This document shows, piece after piece, positions 1 to 10,990 of a stretch of 64,000 nucleotides of DNA (positions within the stretch are counted from its first letter, which is position 1; the number at the start of each line of letters is the position of its first letter). The DNA lies in NCBI GenBank assembly GCA_006384855.1, contig VCJN01000548.1, positions 62,001 to 126,000 on the forward strand, read 5' to 3'. The notes below the pieces were generated by a model. That model was not told the origin of the DNA. It searched no databases and saw only the letters and a list, made by a program, of their open reading frames with translations. A program made the translations under genes and the position numbers. The stretch is from Tetraselmis striata. Its lineage: Eukaryota; Chlorophyta; Chlorodendrophyceae; Chlorodendrales; Chlorodendraceae.

Positions 1-1299
1 GGCCCGGAGACTCCTTCGCGTTGAACACCTGGTGCTGCACCGTCTTGGAGTGGCTCCAGCCGGCCGCCTTGTTCCCGTGCTGCACTTTCACGGCGTCCAT
101 GCTGGGGTCGTAGTCGCCCGGGCCTGCCCGGTCAATGCCGCGCCCCGTGCGCCGCTGCTCCGGCGGGGCCTGCATCACCAGCTCCCCCAGCGACCCCTCT
201 TCGTACCTGCGTAGCCAGTAGCCAATCCGCACCGTAATCAGCCCCCCCCCCCCCCCCCCCCCCCCAAACACATCACTACCACCTGCCATCTTAACAAATC
301 CTCCCTCTTGAACTCCTTCCCCCATTACCCTGCCCTGCTGGGCCGCGCACGCACCCGTAGCTCTGGTGCCTGGCAGGCACGGAGGGCGCTGTGGGCGCGC
401 GCTTGTAGGACACGCGCTGCGTGTTGGATTGTCCCTTGTAGCGGTGCTTGTTCTTAATCCAGGCGTTCCCCTCCTGGTAGGTCCCCGGCCTGCGCGCGGC
501 GGCAGGTGAGCGCCCACATAAGGAAGCAGCAAGGAAGGAGGAGGCATTTGAAGGGGGAGAAGGGGGGGGGGCGCTCACGCTGGTGTGTCCAGGCCCGTCT
601 TGTCTACATACAGGCGGTCCACGCGCGATGCAAACGCAGGCGACTCTACCGTGCTCTTTGACTTGTGCCTTAAGAGCGCCTCCTCCGCGTTGTAGGCGCC
701 CGGCCCAGGGGTGTACTGCAAATGAGGGGCGTATGCTGGGTCAGCGAGCACCAGGGCCGGCTCCGGTACTGAGAGTCGGGTCTGAAGGTGAGCTGAAGGT
801 GAAGGAGGCGGCACACCAAGGCAGGAGGGGCGGGGCGGCACCTTTGGTGGGTGCTCATCCAGGGAGCGAATAGCGGTGGAGGCAAAGGGGGCGTAGTTGT
901 GCTCGTGCCGCTTTATCTGAGGGCCCAGGTAGGCGCCCGGCCCAACCTGCCAAGCAGCCGGCAGACGGGCGAGTTAGCCAGGCGCTCGTGGGTGCATTGC
1001 TTGTGGGGCAGAAAAAGGTAGACCAGGATTAGGTGATGGTGAATTGTGCGCTTATTCGTAGGTCGTTGGGAAAGCTTTTTGCCCGATGCCTGCTCTCATA
1101 GAGGACGTAATCGTGCAGGGGGATAAGATAGCGCAGAGGGTTAAAGGGGGCAACTTCGTGCCACCCTGCACTTAGTGGACCGTGGCGACAGGGGTTCGAC
1201 AGGGGGCAGGAGCATGTGCGGCCATGTTCGACGTACGTTTGCGGGTGTAGAGGCCGCCAGCGCCATGGTTTGCCGGTCGCCGCGCGTGGTGAACGCCAT
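1..1299 (-). CDS. STPG2: STPG2-like sperm-tail PG-rich repeat (SHIPPO) protein, 5' part
   Basis: Probable axonemal (flagellar) protein with SHIPPO/STPG repeats, cut off by the window edge. Exons on the minus strand: 1299-1237, 946-842, 715-579, 489-355 and 206-1, all with GT-AG borders and matching phases, giving about 215 residues. The start is the ATG at 1299. The first exon ends STPAN and joins VGPGAY, as in the family's N-terminus. Four PG-repeat cores are visible: VGPGAY, TPGPGAY, TPAPGTY and AGPGDY. The block around PSVPARHQSYGYEEG, read across the last intron, is what I remember as typical of STPG2 rather than other SHIPPO proteins. Family knowledge: these proteins are microtubule-associated in cilia and sperm tails. 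The 3' end lies outside the window. I am sure of the family and less sure of the exact orthologue. Confidence 0.88.
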
Positions 1300-2379
1300 T
1301 GCGCCTGCCTCGCCGCCGCGATGGGACGATTCTACCTACCAGTTTCCTCCTCAGAGGTGCTGCCCCCCGCTGCGCGCAAAGCTCCTGTTTACCGCCCGCC
1401 GGCCGCCGCGCCGGCCGCGTTGGTGCGTAAGGCCCTCTCCCGCCGCCCGGCTACACCGGAGGCGGCCTGTGGCGCTTCTGCGGCTTAGCTGGCTGGGCAG
1501 TGTCGGCTGGTGCGGCCCGGCATGCGGCGTCACAGCATGCGCATGCGACCGCGGGAATACTGGCTTGATGTACTGCTGGGGTGAATCAAACTCGCGCGGC
1601 CGTGGCACTGCTGCCCGGCAGCCCCGACGACGCTATGTCGCTGCGTGCAGTGAGCGACGCGCAGCGCTAGCTATGTTGAGTCAGGTCCGGCCTGGATATC
1701 AACTGTATCCCGGCTGCCGGTAGCGGTCTGGACGTGGAGGGCGGCCCGCCGTCGTCGGGTGGCCGGGAGCGGGCAGGCAGGGTGCGCAGCATGCATCAGC
1801 TCGGTGGGTGGCCGTTTGCGAGAATAACAGTCATATATGGCTTTGGCTATAGGATTTAATACACATTGCTGACAGGATACGACCGATATTTTCGCGGGGG
1901 GGGGGGGGGGGGCGGGGATTAAGCAGGGAGGGACCGCATTTGCCAAAGATGTGAATCGCTTACATTCTGCAAGAAGAACACTCCAAGGGCCATATGCATG
2001 CAATCCGCAATGAGAAAAGGGTAGGGTGGGAGGGCGCGCAAGCTGTCAAGCTGGCGCAAAGGCAGAAGGTGGACTCCCATCGCTACTCCGGTGCGTCATA
2101 TAGCAGGGCTGACTGGGGCTGGCGCATGCGCCTCTAGTCATCGGCGTTGCCAAGACACAGTAGCGTTGCTAGCGGAATACGAAGCGGCTGGCGCGGTTAC
2201 TTGCCGGGTGTAATTCAAACCTCTATATTGCCAATATGACAATCTAAGGAGGGACGGGCCGCATTTGCCATCATGCCGCCTATGGGCGCGCAGGCCGCTG
2301 TAGGGTGCTGGCCCCACCAGGGGGTGCACCACCCGAAGTCATGCCAAGAAGCAGCGCACGGCAAGTAGGCCCTCGGGTC
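1300..2379. other. intergenic, upstream of the STPG2-like gene
   Basis: GC-rich sequence that must include the promoter and 5' UTR of the minus-strand STPG2-like gene. Several overlapping open frames exist on both strands, but none shows a recognisable domain or splice pattern. A 17-base G run lies at 1896-1912. I see no gene here. Confidence 0.5.
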
Positions 2380-2560
2380 GATGTATAATGACTGTAGTAG
2401 TCCGGCACGACGCTGGATAGCACAATCTAGCCGCCGAAGTGCTTGATTTTCTCCATCAGCACGACGCCGACGGCGTATGCTGCAGTAGCGGCGCCCTTGT
2501 GCAGTGAGTGCGACGTCAACAGGAAGCCGTCGGCGGACGCTCCCCCCGGCTCCGATCATG
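2380..2560 (-). pseudogene. fragment of a second tyrosine recombinase gene
   Basis: A minus-strand reading gives SHSLHKGAATAAYAVGV, then KIKHFGG, a stop, and SSVVPDY followed by a frameshifted IDP. This matches the C-terminal box of algal tyrosine recombinases: the H-x-x-R region, a GGW motif and the catalytic DYIDP tyrosine. The usual HSLR is HSLH, the W of GGW is a TAG stop, and extra bases disrupt the tyrosine box, so it is dead. It differs clearly from the recombinase in the neighbouring element (HNLGKGAASAA), so it comes from another family. It begins just beyond the point where the neighbouring element loses similarity to its sister copy, which suggests nested insertion or recombination. 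Confidence 0.65.
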
Positions 2561-2679
2561 TGCCACGTGTTGCGGTCGTGAGTGACGGTGTCTGACGTGC
2601 ACTTAGCCGTCGGCTCGCTGTGGATGGTCGCCCATCGAGCTGTAGTCAATGATGAGCGAACGAAGAGAGCGGCAGATTG

Positions 2680-4105
2680 ACGAAGAAGGGGTGGCGCCGG
2701 GTCACGTAGGCGGCACAAGGAAGGCGACCGCTGCGGAGTCTTATTGTTGAACTGGGAAGTGGCGAAGGGGCGCGATGCTGTGACCGAAAAAGAACCACGC
2801 GCCGACTGAAGGGAGGACGTTGGGGTCGATGTAGTCATGAACGACGTCGGAGTTCGTGATCCAACCACATATTGGCGAATGTGGGACAGCGGGAGTCCGA
2901 TGGCATTAGCAGCAGAGGCTGCACCCTTGCCAAGGTTGTGAGAGTTCCAAGAAGTGCCGGCGGGAGGGGCAGCACCGACGAGACGAACGGCCGTACATAG
3001 CCAGTCCGATACTATAGCGGCAGTCCGAGATTTGGACCGCTCCCTCGGGGTGACCGCCCAGAAGTTGATCTCGGCCAAGGCAGCAGGGACTATGGGGGCA
3101 TATCGTACGTTGTCAATGAAGTGGTGCAAGAGACGAGCGGCGCGGGGGTCGGTGCTCCGACACGGGAACGAGTAGCACACGTAGGTCGTCCGGTCTTCGC
3201 CGCCCGGCGCGTCCCTTCTCTCGGTACACCTTCAGGGTGATGTTGTAGGAGTCGACATGCACGTTCCGCACTTGCCAGGACACGCTAGTAAGTCCCCTGG
3301 CAATGAACATGACGTTAACAACCAAGGCCACGAGGGCCGGGAAGTCGTACTGGTACTCGGGGCAGAGGGGGGCGTGGAGTTAATACAATCAACTCGGCCC
3401 GCTCGACGAAGCTGTAAGCGACATCAACAGGCAATGGGACACGTAAAGGGGCAGCCTCCATGCGGGATTGCCTTCGCAGCAAGCCACGACGCGCGGCGGT
3501 GAGGTGCATGCTGTCCTTTGCGATGGGTTCGATATTGTGCAGCTCGAAGAACGGTTGTTGATTGCTGACATTAAGGGTTGTAACGACTTAGCCCCAATGT
3601 GGCCCCGCTCACCAATCCAAGCGACGTACCGGACGAAAGTCGTGGCATCGTGGCAGTTGTCGCCTCCAACGGGCTGATGTTCTCGGAGTCGTGGTAAAAC
3701 TCCGCGAACTGATACAGCTTTGCCGGCGTAGCTCTTGAGCGTTTGGGCGGTGAGAAAGCTGGAGAGTAGGTTGAGGGCCCTTTGTACTAGCTCGGTAGAG
3801 CCGAACGCTTCATGTAGACGGCCCCGGAGTGAAGCAGCCCATGGGGCGACAGCTTCGGGCTCGTCAATTGCGTGAGTACGACGCTTGGCCGATGGAGTAA
3901 CATGGGGCCGGTTACTTCCAGCAAAGTACTCGGTCGCGGCGGTTAGGTTAACGGCCGTTGGCCGGTAATTGTTGGATGGGTTAGTCTGGGCACCTGTACG
4001 GGTTTGCCGTGTCGCCCCGGGCGCCTGTCGCGCTCGTAGCGCCTGTCCCGCGAGTAACGAACACGTGCGACAAATGGTCGTTGCGAACCAATTGTACCCC
4101 GTAGC
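2680..4105 (-). pseudogene. tyrosine recombinase of YR element copy 1 (inactive)
   Basis: The N-terminal part (about 3950-3530) reads RPHVTPSAKRRTHAIDEPEA, then TAQTLKSYAGK and YVAWIGERGHIGAKS, which fits the SAM-like N-terminal domain of the integrase fold. The C-terminal part (about 3330-2750) has NVHVDSYNITLKVYREKGRA, FWAVTPRERSKSRTAAIVSD, SHNLGKGAASAANAIG and SDVVHDYIDPN. The H-x-x-R box is HNLG, so the second catalytic arginine is lost, while the DYIDP tyrosine remains. At least two frame changes are needed to join the pieces. It is a decayed relative of the gene at 44168-45330, which keeps HSLR. Confidence 0.7.
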
Positions 4106-4134
4106 GTAACAACCGACAGACGCAGTGATGAAAT

Positions 4135-5137
4135 TTATGGTACGGGATGCGGATTGTTGAGCCGCCATGTGCAAGAGTGCGGATAGTGAAGCCGCACTCG
4201 GCTGTGGGTGTAAGAAGCGCCGCACCGGAGAAGGTTGAAATGAAGTCTGTAGAGTAGAGAGGTCCGTTCCGGACACATGGCGTTCATCCCGCCGTTGATT
4301 TGCCATAGTTCGGTGTGCGGCGGTCGCCGAAAGGTGACCTCGCAAAGCGCCCGCACCTCCGACGAAAGGCGCCCCACGCCGTCACTCGTCGCAACGAAAT
4401 CCTGACGCTCATAGTCCTCCATCAGGTCCCCGAAAATCGCACAGCTCAAGTCCTCGGCAGCATGCTGAAAATGTTGGGCCCGCGATACGTCCAACACAAC
4501 TTATTGGTCACCGTGCGCACCCTTGATTTCGTTAATCCTCGGCAGGAAAGCTAGACGAAAGCGAAACGCCTTGTCGATGGCCTCGGCGTGATTCCGGGTG
4601 TGCGTGCGAGATAACGGGTCAAGTCTTGATTAGCAGTTCGTTGAGGGCCGAGAAAAGAGCAACCATGTTGGCCTCGAAACACGTCATTTAAAGGTACTCC
4701 CCATGAGCCGGCAGACACCGGTCAACGTGCTTGAGGTAATCGTTTGCCATGTCGGTACGCAAAGGGACAATATAAGCCCATGCACTACTCAGCTACCTGA
4801 CCGGTCAAACGTCCTTGTAACCAGACGCTACTAATTGCAGTCCCTCTAGCACCGCAACGTAGTCATCCTTGTCACTCGCGGATTCTGCTCCGACACGGCC
4901 GCTATGGACTAGCTCTAGCAAATCGGGGCGCACTGCCCCCCCCCCCCCCCCCCCACGCCCCCGCTGCGACGCGCTGCCCGGAACTCCATGTGCTCGGTCT
5001 CCATCGACAACACGTTCACGAGCCGCCAATTGAGCCACTGTCGATGTGAGCTCGTGCAGCAACGTAGATTGGGCATACATGTTTGCTTGTAGTGATTCGA
5101 GCGCCGACTGGGCGACGGGTTCTTCTCCATCTGGCAT
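4135..5137 (-). pseudogene. gag-like ORF of YR element copy 1
   Basis: The first block (5137-4805) starts MPDGEEPVAQSALESLQ and has a coiled-coil-like LHELTSTVAQLA segment, a Gly/Arg stretch built around the C run, and LLELVHSGRVGAESASD. The second block (4500-4135), in another frame, reads ISRAQ-type sequence around VLDVSRAQHFQHAAEDLS and AIFGDLMEDYERQDF. Copy 2 has the same order: LLELAQSGRVGPKPVSD, then VLRAQHFQHAAEHLG and AIFGDMMKDYGRRVF. I do not recognise the family. The position upstream of the recombinase and the basic glycine-rich tail in copy 2 suggest a nucleic-acid-binding gag-like protein (inference). Confidence 0.55.
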
Positions 5138-5262
5138 GGTGACGCACGGACATACGGATGAGAATTATACACACGGATAGTGGGCCGGGTGTGGTATTGA
5201 AACAACCTGTGAGCTAGTTCGCAACATGTTACGAGACAACTAATCTCTCTGTGTAACACAGC

Positions 5263-6600
5263 GAAAGCTACCCGCCGCAACGCCATGATTGGCACAAATG
5301 ACAGATTTATGTTCCGCAAGTTGATCGGGGAGATCAGCTGCGGAACCTCAGATTTGTATGTCTTCCGCTCCATCCGCAGATTTTGCCTTTACTTTGTGCT
5401 TCACTGCGTTGAACCCCGACGTCGCGCAACCGGCAGCGCGTCGCTTCGCTTCGACCCGCGTCGCTGGCCCGGGCCCATCAAACAACGCATGCTTGGGATG
5501 GGCGGTTTAGGGACGACTCCGCCTATCATGGGCCCCCAAGGGCGCGCCCGTGCACGAGCGGGCATGTGGTCACCGGCCACGATGGCGCTGCCATCGGACG
5601 ACGGCACGGACGTCATAAATGGGGCGGGCGCTGGAGACGAGGGCAAGGCGGGCGTGGGCGCGAGCGGCGATGCTCGTCGTCGCGTGCCACCAAACGACGA
5701 GGACAGTTGCATATAAGAGGACGGGGGGGGGGGGGGGTGAGAGAGAGGAGGAACATGAGGAGGGCAGCGGCTCTGGCAGGGTCAAGGAGAGGGAGCGATC
5801 ATGGTGGTGTCGCTTGCTGGGTGGCGTAGAATGGCGAACGGCGGGGGCGCGTGGGTATTATTGTTATTATGTATACCGTACCTAGTAGCGACTACCTATA
5901 GCAACGAGTGGCTAGGTAGTGGCTATAAATAAATAATTTAGCGTGATGAGCGCGCTCAGCGAGTAAGAGAACGTCCGTATGCGGACGGACGTACGGACTA
6001 CCGGACGTATAGTCGTATACCGTTCCGAACCGCAGATATGCGAATAATAGCATCAGCGAATTAGCGTGGAATTTTCGTACGGGTACTGAATGATAGTACC
6101 GACAAGAATTTGTGTCTGCGGATGAGTATCGGACGTAGCGTATGTGTGTCATTATTATAGAAAAAACTATATAATGCTGTCCCACAGATGATGCCCCGTA
6201 CATGTAGTCGCTCCATATACTGTGATTCTAAAGTAGCGCAACTATGAGTCGATATGTCAGTCGCTATAGCGCAAGTAGATCGACTGGGAGTATGGAGATA
6301 AAGGTAGCGACTATCTAGCGAAGGTCGAAGCTGCACATAGCGGACAAAACACCTAAAGGCTGCATGGGGCTATGTAATGAAGTGGGCGTGGATGACGAAG
6401 ATGCCGCGAAGTCAGAGACAGCAGACAAGAGGGGCAGCCCAAGTCTGCGACGGAAGGAGGCGGGGATGGACAAGGGAGAGGATGGCCGGTAGCCTGACCT
6501 GTAATAGACACATGTGTCCCTACTATGGGTCCCATAGATGGCAAGCCCTTAGAACGACACGGTCCGGGCGGCGGAGGGTAGCGGATTACAAGTTGTAATT
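5263..6600. other. intergenic, no gene seen
   Basis: From 5400 to 5880 the sequence is GC-rich with a 15-base G run at 5723-5737. From about 5880 it turns AT-richer. Short open frames on both strands have no recognisable motif and largely mirror one another. I see no gene. Confidence 0.5.
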
Positions 6601-6646
6601 CTATTTCTATTTCCATTGCCATTTCCATTCATATTTCTATTTATAT

Positions 6647-6870
6647 TTCTATGTCTATGTCTATGTCTATGCCTATGTCTATGTCTATGTCTATGTCTAT
6701 GTCTATGTCTATGTCTATGTCTATGTCTATGTCTATGTCTATGTCTATGTCTATGTCTATGTCTATGTCTATGTCTATGTCTATGTCTATGTCTATGTCT
6801 ATGTCTATGTCTATGTCTATGTCTATGTCTATGTCTATTTCTATGTCTATGTCTATGTCTATGTCTATTT
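6647..6870. repeat. hexanucleotide array (TATGTC)n
   Basis: About 37 near-perfect tandem copies of TATGTC, with a few TATTTC variants at the edges. It is preceded by a degenerate TTTCTATTTCCAT-type run from about 6595. The long open frames through it (alternating Leu-Cys or Ser-Met) are a by-product of a 6-base period. Confidence 0.97.
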
Positions 6871-7147
6871 AGCGACTAGCTAGTCGCAAGTATAGCACCG
6901 CTGCCGGTATTAATTATTCATATATGTATTTATAGCATCGAGGCGCGTGGTCAGCATGTTGCGCTGCTTACTCGTATGCAAAAGGTATGCCGTCTGACTA
7001 CCGTGCCGTGCGACTTGAATGAGGACCTGAAAAAATGGGCCAACGCGCGAAGAGGTTAGCTGGGCCCAGCTCGCCTAGGCCGTCTATCCGGATTACTACG
7101 GGTGCGCAAAGGACATGTTCCCGTAATACCGGCAATCTTTTACATGC

Positions 7148-7221
7148 CTCGATGTCTGTCCGCTCGGTAGAGCGGTGGTCTCCTACTCATGGGGTCCCCG
7201 GGTCGATTCCCGGCTCTGTCA
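7148..7221 (+). repeat. tRNA-like sequence (degenerate, SINE head or tRNA relic)
   Basis: Contains a strong D-arm-like hairpin with a box A-like core (CGCTCGGTAGAGCGG) and a T-arm-like hairpin with a box B-like core (GGGTCGATTCCC) at the correct tRNA spacing. The acceptor stem pairs poorly (about four of seven positions, two of them wobble), and the nucleotide expected to be U33 is not T. It is therefore a relic or an RNA polymerase III promoter-like head, not a working tRNA. It lies just upstream of the SINE-like body at 7245-7425. Confidence 0.5.
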
Positions 7222-7244
7222 TTTCACGGCAATATCGTCCGAGC

Positions 7245-7425
7245 CCGAGTCCCGGGTTGATTTATCCGGTTGGTGCATTAGACATTCGAGGTTCGAATGA
7301 GGCAACGGTTTGATAGTTATGCCGACCTACGGCTGCAGTTGGCGCACGCGCTTGTGTTGGGCCGACTTCGGCCGATGACCGGGGGCGAACTTTACTTTAC
7401 TTATGCCGTATGGCTACCGTATGGA
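7245..7425 (+). repeat. SINE-like dispersed repeat, copy 1
   Basis: Matches the sequence at about 62785-62965 in the same orientation. Shared blocks include CTGCAGTTGGCGCA, GGCCGATGACC, a GAGGCAA box and a downstream ACTTTTATTACT-like stretch. A GGTTCGAAT motif at about 7290 is a good RNA polymerase III box B. The copies are diverged (roughly 70% by eye). I found no coding capacity. A tRNA-derived SINE is the likeliest explanation. Confidence 0.55.
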
Positions 7426-7586
7426 TACATGTATTTATTGCAATATCTTATTTATTCCGGCGTGCTCTCGAACGACCAATGTATGGTTGCTAATAACAAT
7501 TATGTGGTGACGCTAGGCGACTATTTCATTATCTGCTACATAAACCTAAAGACGCTATTCTTACGGGTACTGTATGTATGGGACTA

Positions 7587-7606
7587 GGGGGGGGGGGGGG
7601 GGGGGG
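7587..7606. repeat. poly-G run (20 bases)
   Basis: A pure G homopolymer in non-coding DNA. It is one of more than twenty such G/C runs in the window. Confidence 0.97.
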
Positions 7607-7644
7607 CTCCGCCGGCCACTGCGCACCTGCGCGCCACTAATGCG

Positions 7645-8385
7645 CATGGATTACTTAGAGGGCATGGGCCACACTCAGCTTAGATGTAAACACAATACAT
7701 TGCACTGTTTGCTCGAAGTGGCCCCTGCCGCACAATATTTTTAGCCATTCTGAGGTGCCGGCTATAGCTGCAGCGATATTCGATATCATCGAGGAGTAGA
7801 GAATACATTAGACATGACTCCTATTCTTTGGCTGAATAGCGTAGGGCGAGGTGGGCGGGAGCGATTGAAAAGCCGGCACTGGGCCTGATCTTGCATACCT
7901 CCTAACTATTTGTAGAGGGATAGCCGAGGTTCCTACGACCCCCGCAGGCCACTACACCTTAACCTAGTGTCACTTGATCTTTCTCTTCCGTCGCGCCGGC
8001 GGTTGTTGCCCGTTGGAAGGCAACGCTTCTCAAGATGGTTCAGGTGTCGCAGCAGTTGTCGATATTAGGCGTTGAATATAATTACTTAAATCATCTATAA
8101 CGCCGCCTTCTTCAGCAATGGAGAGCGCGCCGCACGCGCCCGTGCCGCCCCATCCCAAAATATCATTTTGCCGCCACTATCACCACAACTCCGAAGTCGG
8201 CGAAATGGACTTATTTGAGGGGTTGCGCCACAATCAGCTTAGATTTAAATACAAGATACATTACACTGTTTGCTCGAAGTGGCCCGTGGCGTACAATAGT
8301 TTTAGCCAGTCTGAGGCGCCGGCTATAGCTTCATCGATATTCGATATCATCGAAGAGCAGCCAATACCTTAGACCTGACTCCCAA
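7645..8385 (+). repeat. pair of direct repeats of about 180 bp
   Basis: The block at about 7645-7825 recurs at about 8196-8385 with roughly 80% identity. Both carry CACTGTTTGCTCGAAGTGGC, TTTTAGCCA, GCCGGCTATAGCT and CGATATTCGATATCATCGA. The 370 bases between them are unrelated. The second copy lies in a short open frame (MDLFEGLRHNQLRFKYK...), which the first copy does not preserve. This could be the terminal repeats of a small non-autonomous element or a segmental duplication. The inner CGATATTCGATATCATCGA is nearly palindromic. Confidence 0.75.
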
Positions 8386-10325
8386 CATACTTCACTCACA
8401 GACTTGTATAGGTTACGTCGTAGTTAACGACGCCCGTTTTAACACTACCCGTAGGATCAGCTAAGTGTACGCCGGCGTAGGTAAACACGGTTGCGTAATC
8501 CGCAGCGTCATCAGCGGCGTAATCGCCGCCGGAAAGCTTGTTCCGGGTGTACGTTTGCCTCCGCCTATGCTCCTTGCAAGTACGCATGCTCGATCTGTAT
8601 CTGAGGCGCAACCCGAACTAACTCCTCACATGACATGTTGTGAGGTACGGCGGCGTGTACGCCCGCGTACAGTGGAGCATCATGAGCGGAGGAGTCATCC
8701 CCCGGAGAACTCCGACCGTTTAGGCTCGTGCAACACGATTGTGCACGACACGACGGTACGACGGTTCTTATTGATGCGCGTGTCGCGCGCTGCGCGCTGC
8801 GTGGCGTCGGATGCCGTTGGCTTGCAATTATCATGAACCACGAATCAAAAGCAAAAAAAATGTATCACAAATGTCCGAAAATAGGCATCCATCGCATCCT
8901 TTTTGCATGCCCAATGGAGCTCACATTAGCTATCAACCGCCGAATCTGGTACGCGTTCCACAACCATGTGGCGAGCGACTTCCGGCCCGAATATTTGGAA
9001 AACCGCGACAAATCTGCGGTGCGGGCTGCATCGTTGGAATATGCCCCGACATATGCTTGCTTGAATGCAGGTGAAAATCCCGCTTAAGGTTTGCCAGAAA
9101 ATGTAGCAGGCCCCAACCCTGGTGTGGTTGGTGGTGTGAGCAAGAAACCGCCAATCAGATGCCGAAATACCTTCAAGTATTGCTCTAGTAGCTGTATCGG
9201 TCTGATATGCATATGTAATGATGCGATGTCATGTGGAAGATAAGCAATAGTTGCTTGTCCGCTATCCACACTTTTATCGATATTAACGCAGATGCGAATG
9301 CACGGATGTGGAGGGTGTGGATTGTTGAAAATTCGCACGTCTGAGGATGGGTCAAATTCTACTGGCCCATATGGGAGGATACGGTATTTCTATAAGTTTT
9401 AGATGAGGTAGGCATATACTGTAAGTTTTAGATCATACTACCAACACTGGGCGATTAATCGCAGGTGGATGGGAGCGGAAATGCCTAGTGCTACAACAGA
9501 GGTGAAGAAGAAGGATGAGGGGTTGAAGGTGCGCGCCTTTATTATTTTGGGAGGATACATGTCACATGCATTTGTGTGGCCACATATTGTTGTGTCTCAT
9601 AAATTCAGTACCGTATCTATCTTACACTAATTTGCATATTCTTTGTTGTGGATGTGCAGACCACTGAGCATATGGCTGTAAGAGGGTGACAAGCATACGG
9701 CTGTAAGAGGGTGCACATGCACTTGCATGTTATTGGCCGCCGAGTCTGTCGCAAGCTCGTGCTGGGCGTTGTTCCAATCCGCGCGCCTCCTGGCGGCTGT
9801 ACTCGTAATCCTTAGCGCTAATCCTTAGCGACAACCGCGCCGGCGGGATTTATGCGACTACCGACGTTATTTAAGCGCTACCCAGTACCGTACAGGGTGG
9901 TTCATGACCGGTGTTCCGCGCGAGGAATTATATTCCCAATATTGTGTTCGCCGATATATGATGATGCACGGTACGGGTACCTGGTACTGGGCGGATCTAG
10001 CGACTGCTAGCCGCGGCGGCGGCGGTGGCGGTATGAACCGTGGCGCGGTGCGAGGTAGTGGTAAGGTATTTTTCCGCAAAAAGAAGGACCTTCTGGGGGA
10101 ACGCTCACACTACCCACTTCGGCGAGGCATCACTCACTGCTGCGCATCGACCAAATAACAAGGAGTCATATCTCCATCCGCCGTGCATACCCGTTAAAGA
10201 ACACAGTTAGAGACCTTTCTCCGCGCGCGCGACCTGCTGTCGCGTCGTCTCCCTACGCCTCCGTGGCGTCGTCCACGCCACGTGGGGTGTCTGTGCCGTC
10301 CGGCTGTGCTAGGGATAGAACAGGA
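8386..10325. other. intergenic, no recognised gene
   Basis: The plus-strand frame 8822-9087 (about MNHESKAKKMYHKCPKIG onward) looks more protein-like than its surroundings but has no motif I recognise. Short repeats are visible: CTGTAAGTTTTAGAT-like twice at 9390-9435, and GGCTGTAAGAGGGTG twice at 9673-9713. Nothing else can be supported. Confidence 0.45.
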
Positions 10326-10655
10326 ATGCGCGCCGCCGCCGCGCCGACCCCTAAAACGGGGCTTAGTGCTGGCCGCCGCCGCCGCGCTGCGGGCGCCCCG
10401 GGGGTGGCTGCCCCTCAAGCCTCGGCAGCCTCGCGGCTGACTTGGCGTGAATTTCGGGCATCGCCGAGCGCGCAGCTCCAGCCTGCTCGACGATGGGGCA
10501 GGCTGGTGGCCGGGCATGGTCTGCCGGTAGCGGCCGTCGCGGCATCCGCGCCAGCTGCCCAAGCCGGCGGTCCAGCCGCTGGCAGCAAGGGCAGTGACGG
10601 ACCTTCGGCAGGCACGATCCTCAGCCCACACTATGTCCTGCCGTGTACCGAGTAG
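10326..10655 (+). CDS. possible first exon with an organelle transit-peptide-like N-terminus
   Basis: An open frame from the ATG at 10326 encodes MRAAAAPTPKTGLSAGRRRR followed by a long Ala/Arg/Ser/Gly-rich stretch without acidic residues until late. This is the composition of algal chloroplast or mitochondrial transit peptides. It lies about 430 bases upstream of the first helical-repeat exon at 11087 and in the same direction, so it may be the start of that gene. I could not find a donor of matching phase, because a junction to 11087 needs one leftover base and the one candidate makes a stop. GC-rich DNA gives such frames by chance, so confidence is low. Confidence 0.25.
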   Translation: MRAAAAPTPKTGLSAGRRRRAAGAPGVAAPQASAASRLTWREFRASPSAQLQPARRWGRLVAGHGLPVAAVAASAPAAQAGGPAAGSKGSDGPSAGTILSPHYVLPCTE

Positions 10656-10724
10656 TAGGTATATGCACATCGGCCAAGTGCCAGCCACTTGAGCGTGCAC
10701 GAGCAAACAGCTCGATTGGCTCTC

Positions 10725-10990
10725 ATGCATGGCGAGGCAAAGCATTTCGTGGCATGGCATGGGATGGCATGGCCCAGCAGGGCAGGGCAGGGCAGGGGCA
10801 TTCCAGGCAGGACATGTCATCACGTGGCCTGGAATTGCATCGCAGGATATAGCATCATATTGCAAGTCGCGGCAATGCACGGCATGGCATGACCGGGCAG
10901 AGCTTTGCTGGACAGGACACCCCGCGGCATGGCAGTACGTCGTAGGACATATAATAATATTGCCAGACATAGTATAGCATAGCAGGTCAG
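10725..10990. repeat. degenerate GGCAT/GGCAG pentamer repeat
   Basis: Runs of GGCATGGCATGGGATGGCAT, then GGCAGGGCAGGGCAG, then scattered GGCAT units that fade out towards 10990. The same pentamer family fills an intron of the phospholipase B-like gene at 24240-24640. Confidence 0.8.

Larger units (their letters stand above)
2640..5262 (-). mobile_element. decayed tyrosine-recombinase element, copy 1
   Basis: Reads 5' to 3' on the minus strand. A 5' leader at about 5262-5138 is about 80% similar to that of the sister copy at 42360-42470. It is followed by a gag-like ORF starting MPDGEEPV at 5137 and a tyrosine recombinase region ending near 2680. Similarity to the sister copy stops near 2645, just after a shared stretch reading CGTTCGCTCATCA. 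Both genes carry frameshifts and stops. No reverse transcriptase is visible between them, and I could not find the flanking direct repeats that copy 2 has. A 20-base C run at about 4938-4956 lies inside the gag-like ORF. Confidence 0.75.

Noticed and set aside
6616-6879. Long open frames with alternating Leu-Cys or Ser-Met
   Set aside because: They are produced by the 6-base tandem repeat; every frame is open for the same trivial reason.
7148-7221. A functional tRNA gene
   Set aside because: The acceptor stem does not pair and the anticodon loop lacks the invariant T33, so it was kept only as a tRNA-like repeat.
10194-10970. 258-codon minus-strand open frame
   Set aside because: Mostly Cys/His/Pro/Arg low-complexity sequence read from the pentamer repeat and from the complement of another GC-rich frame; no domain.
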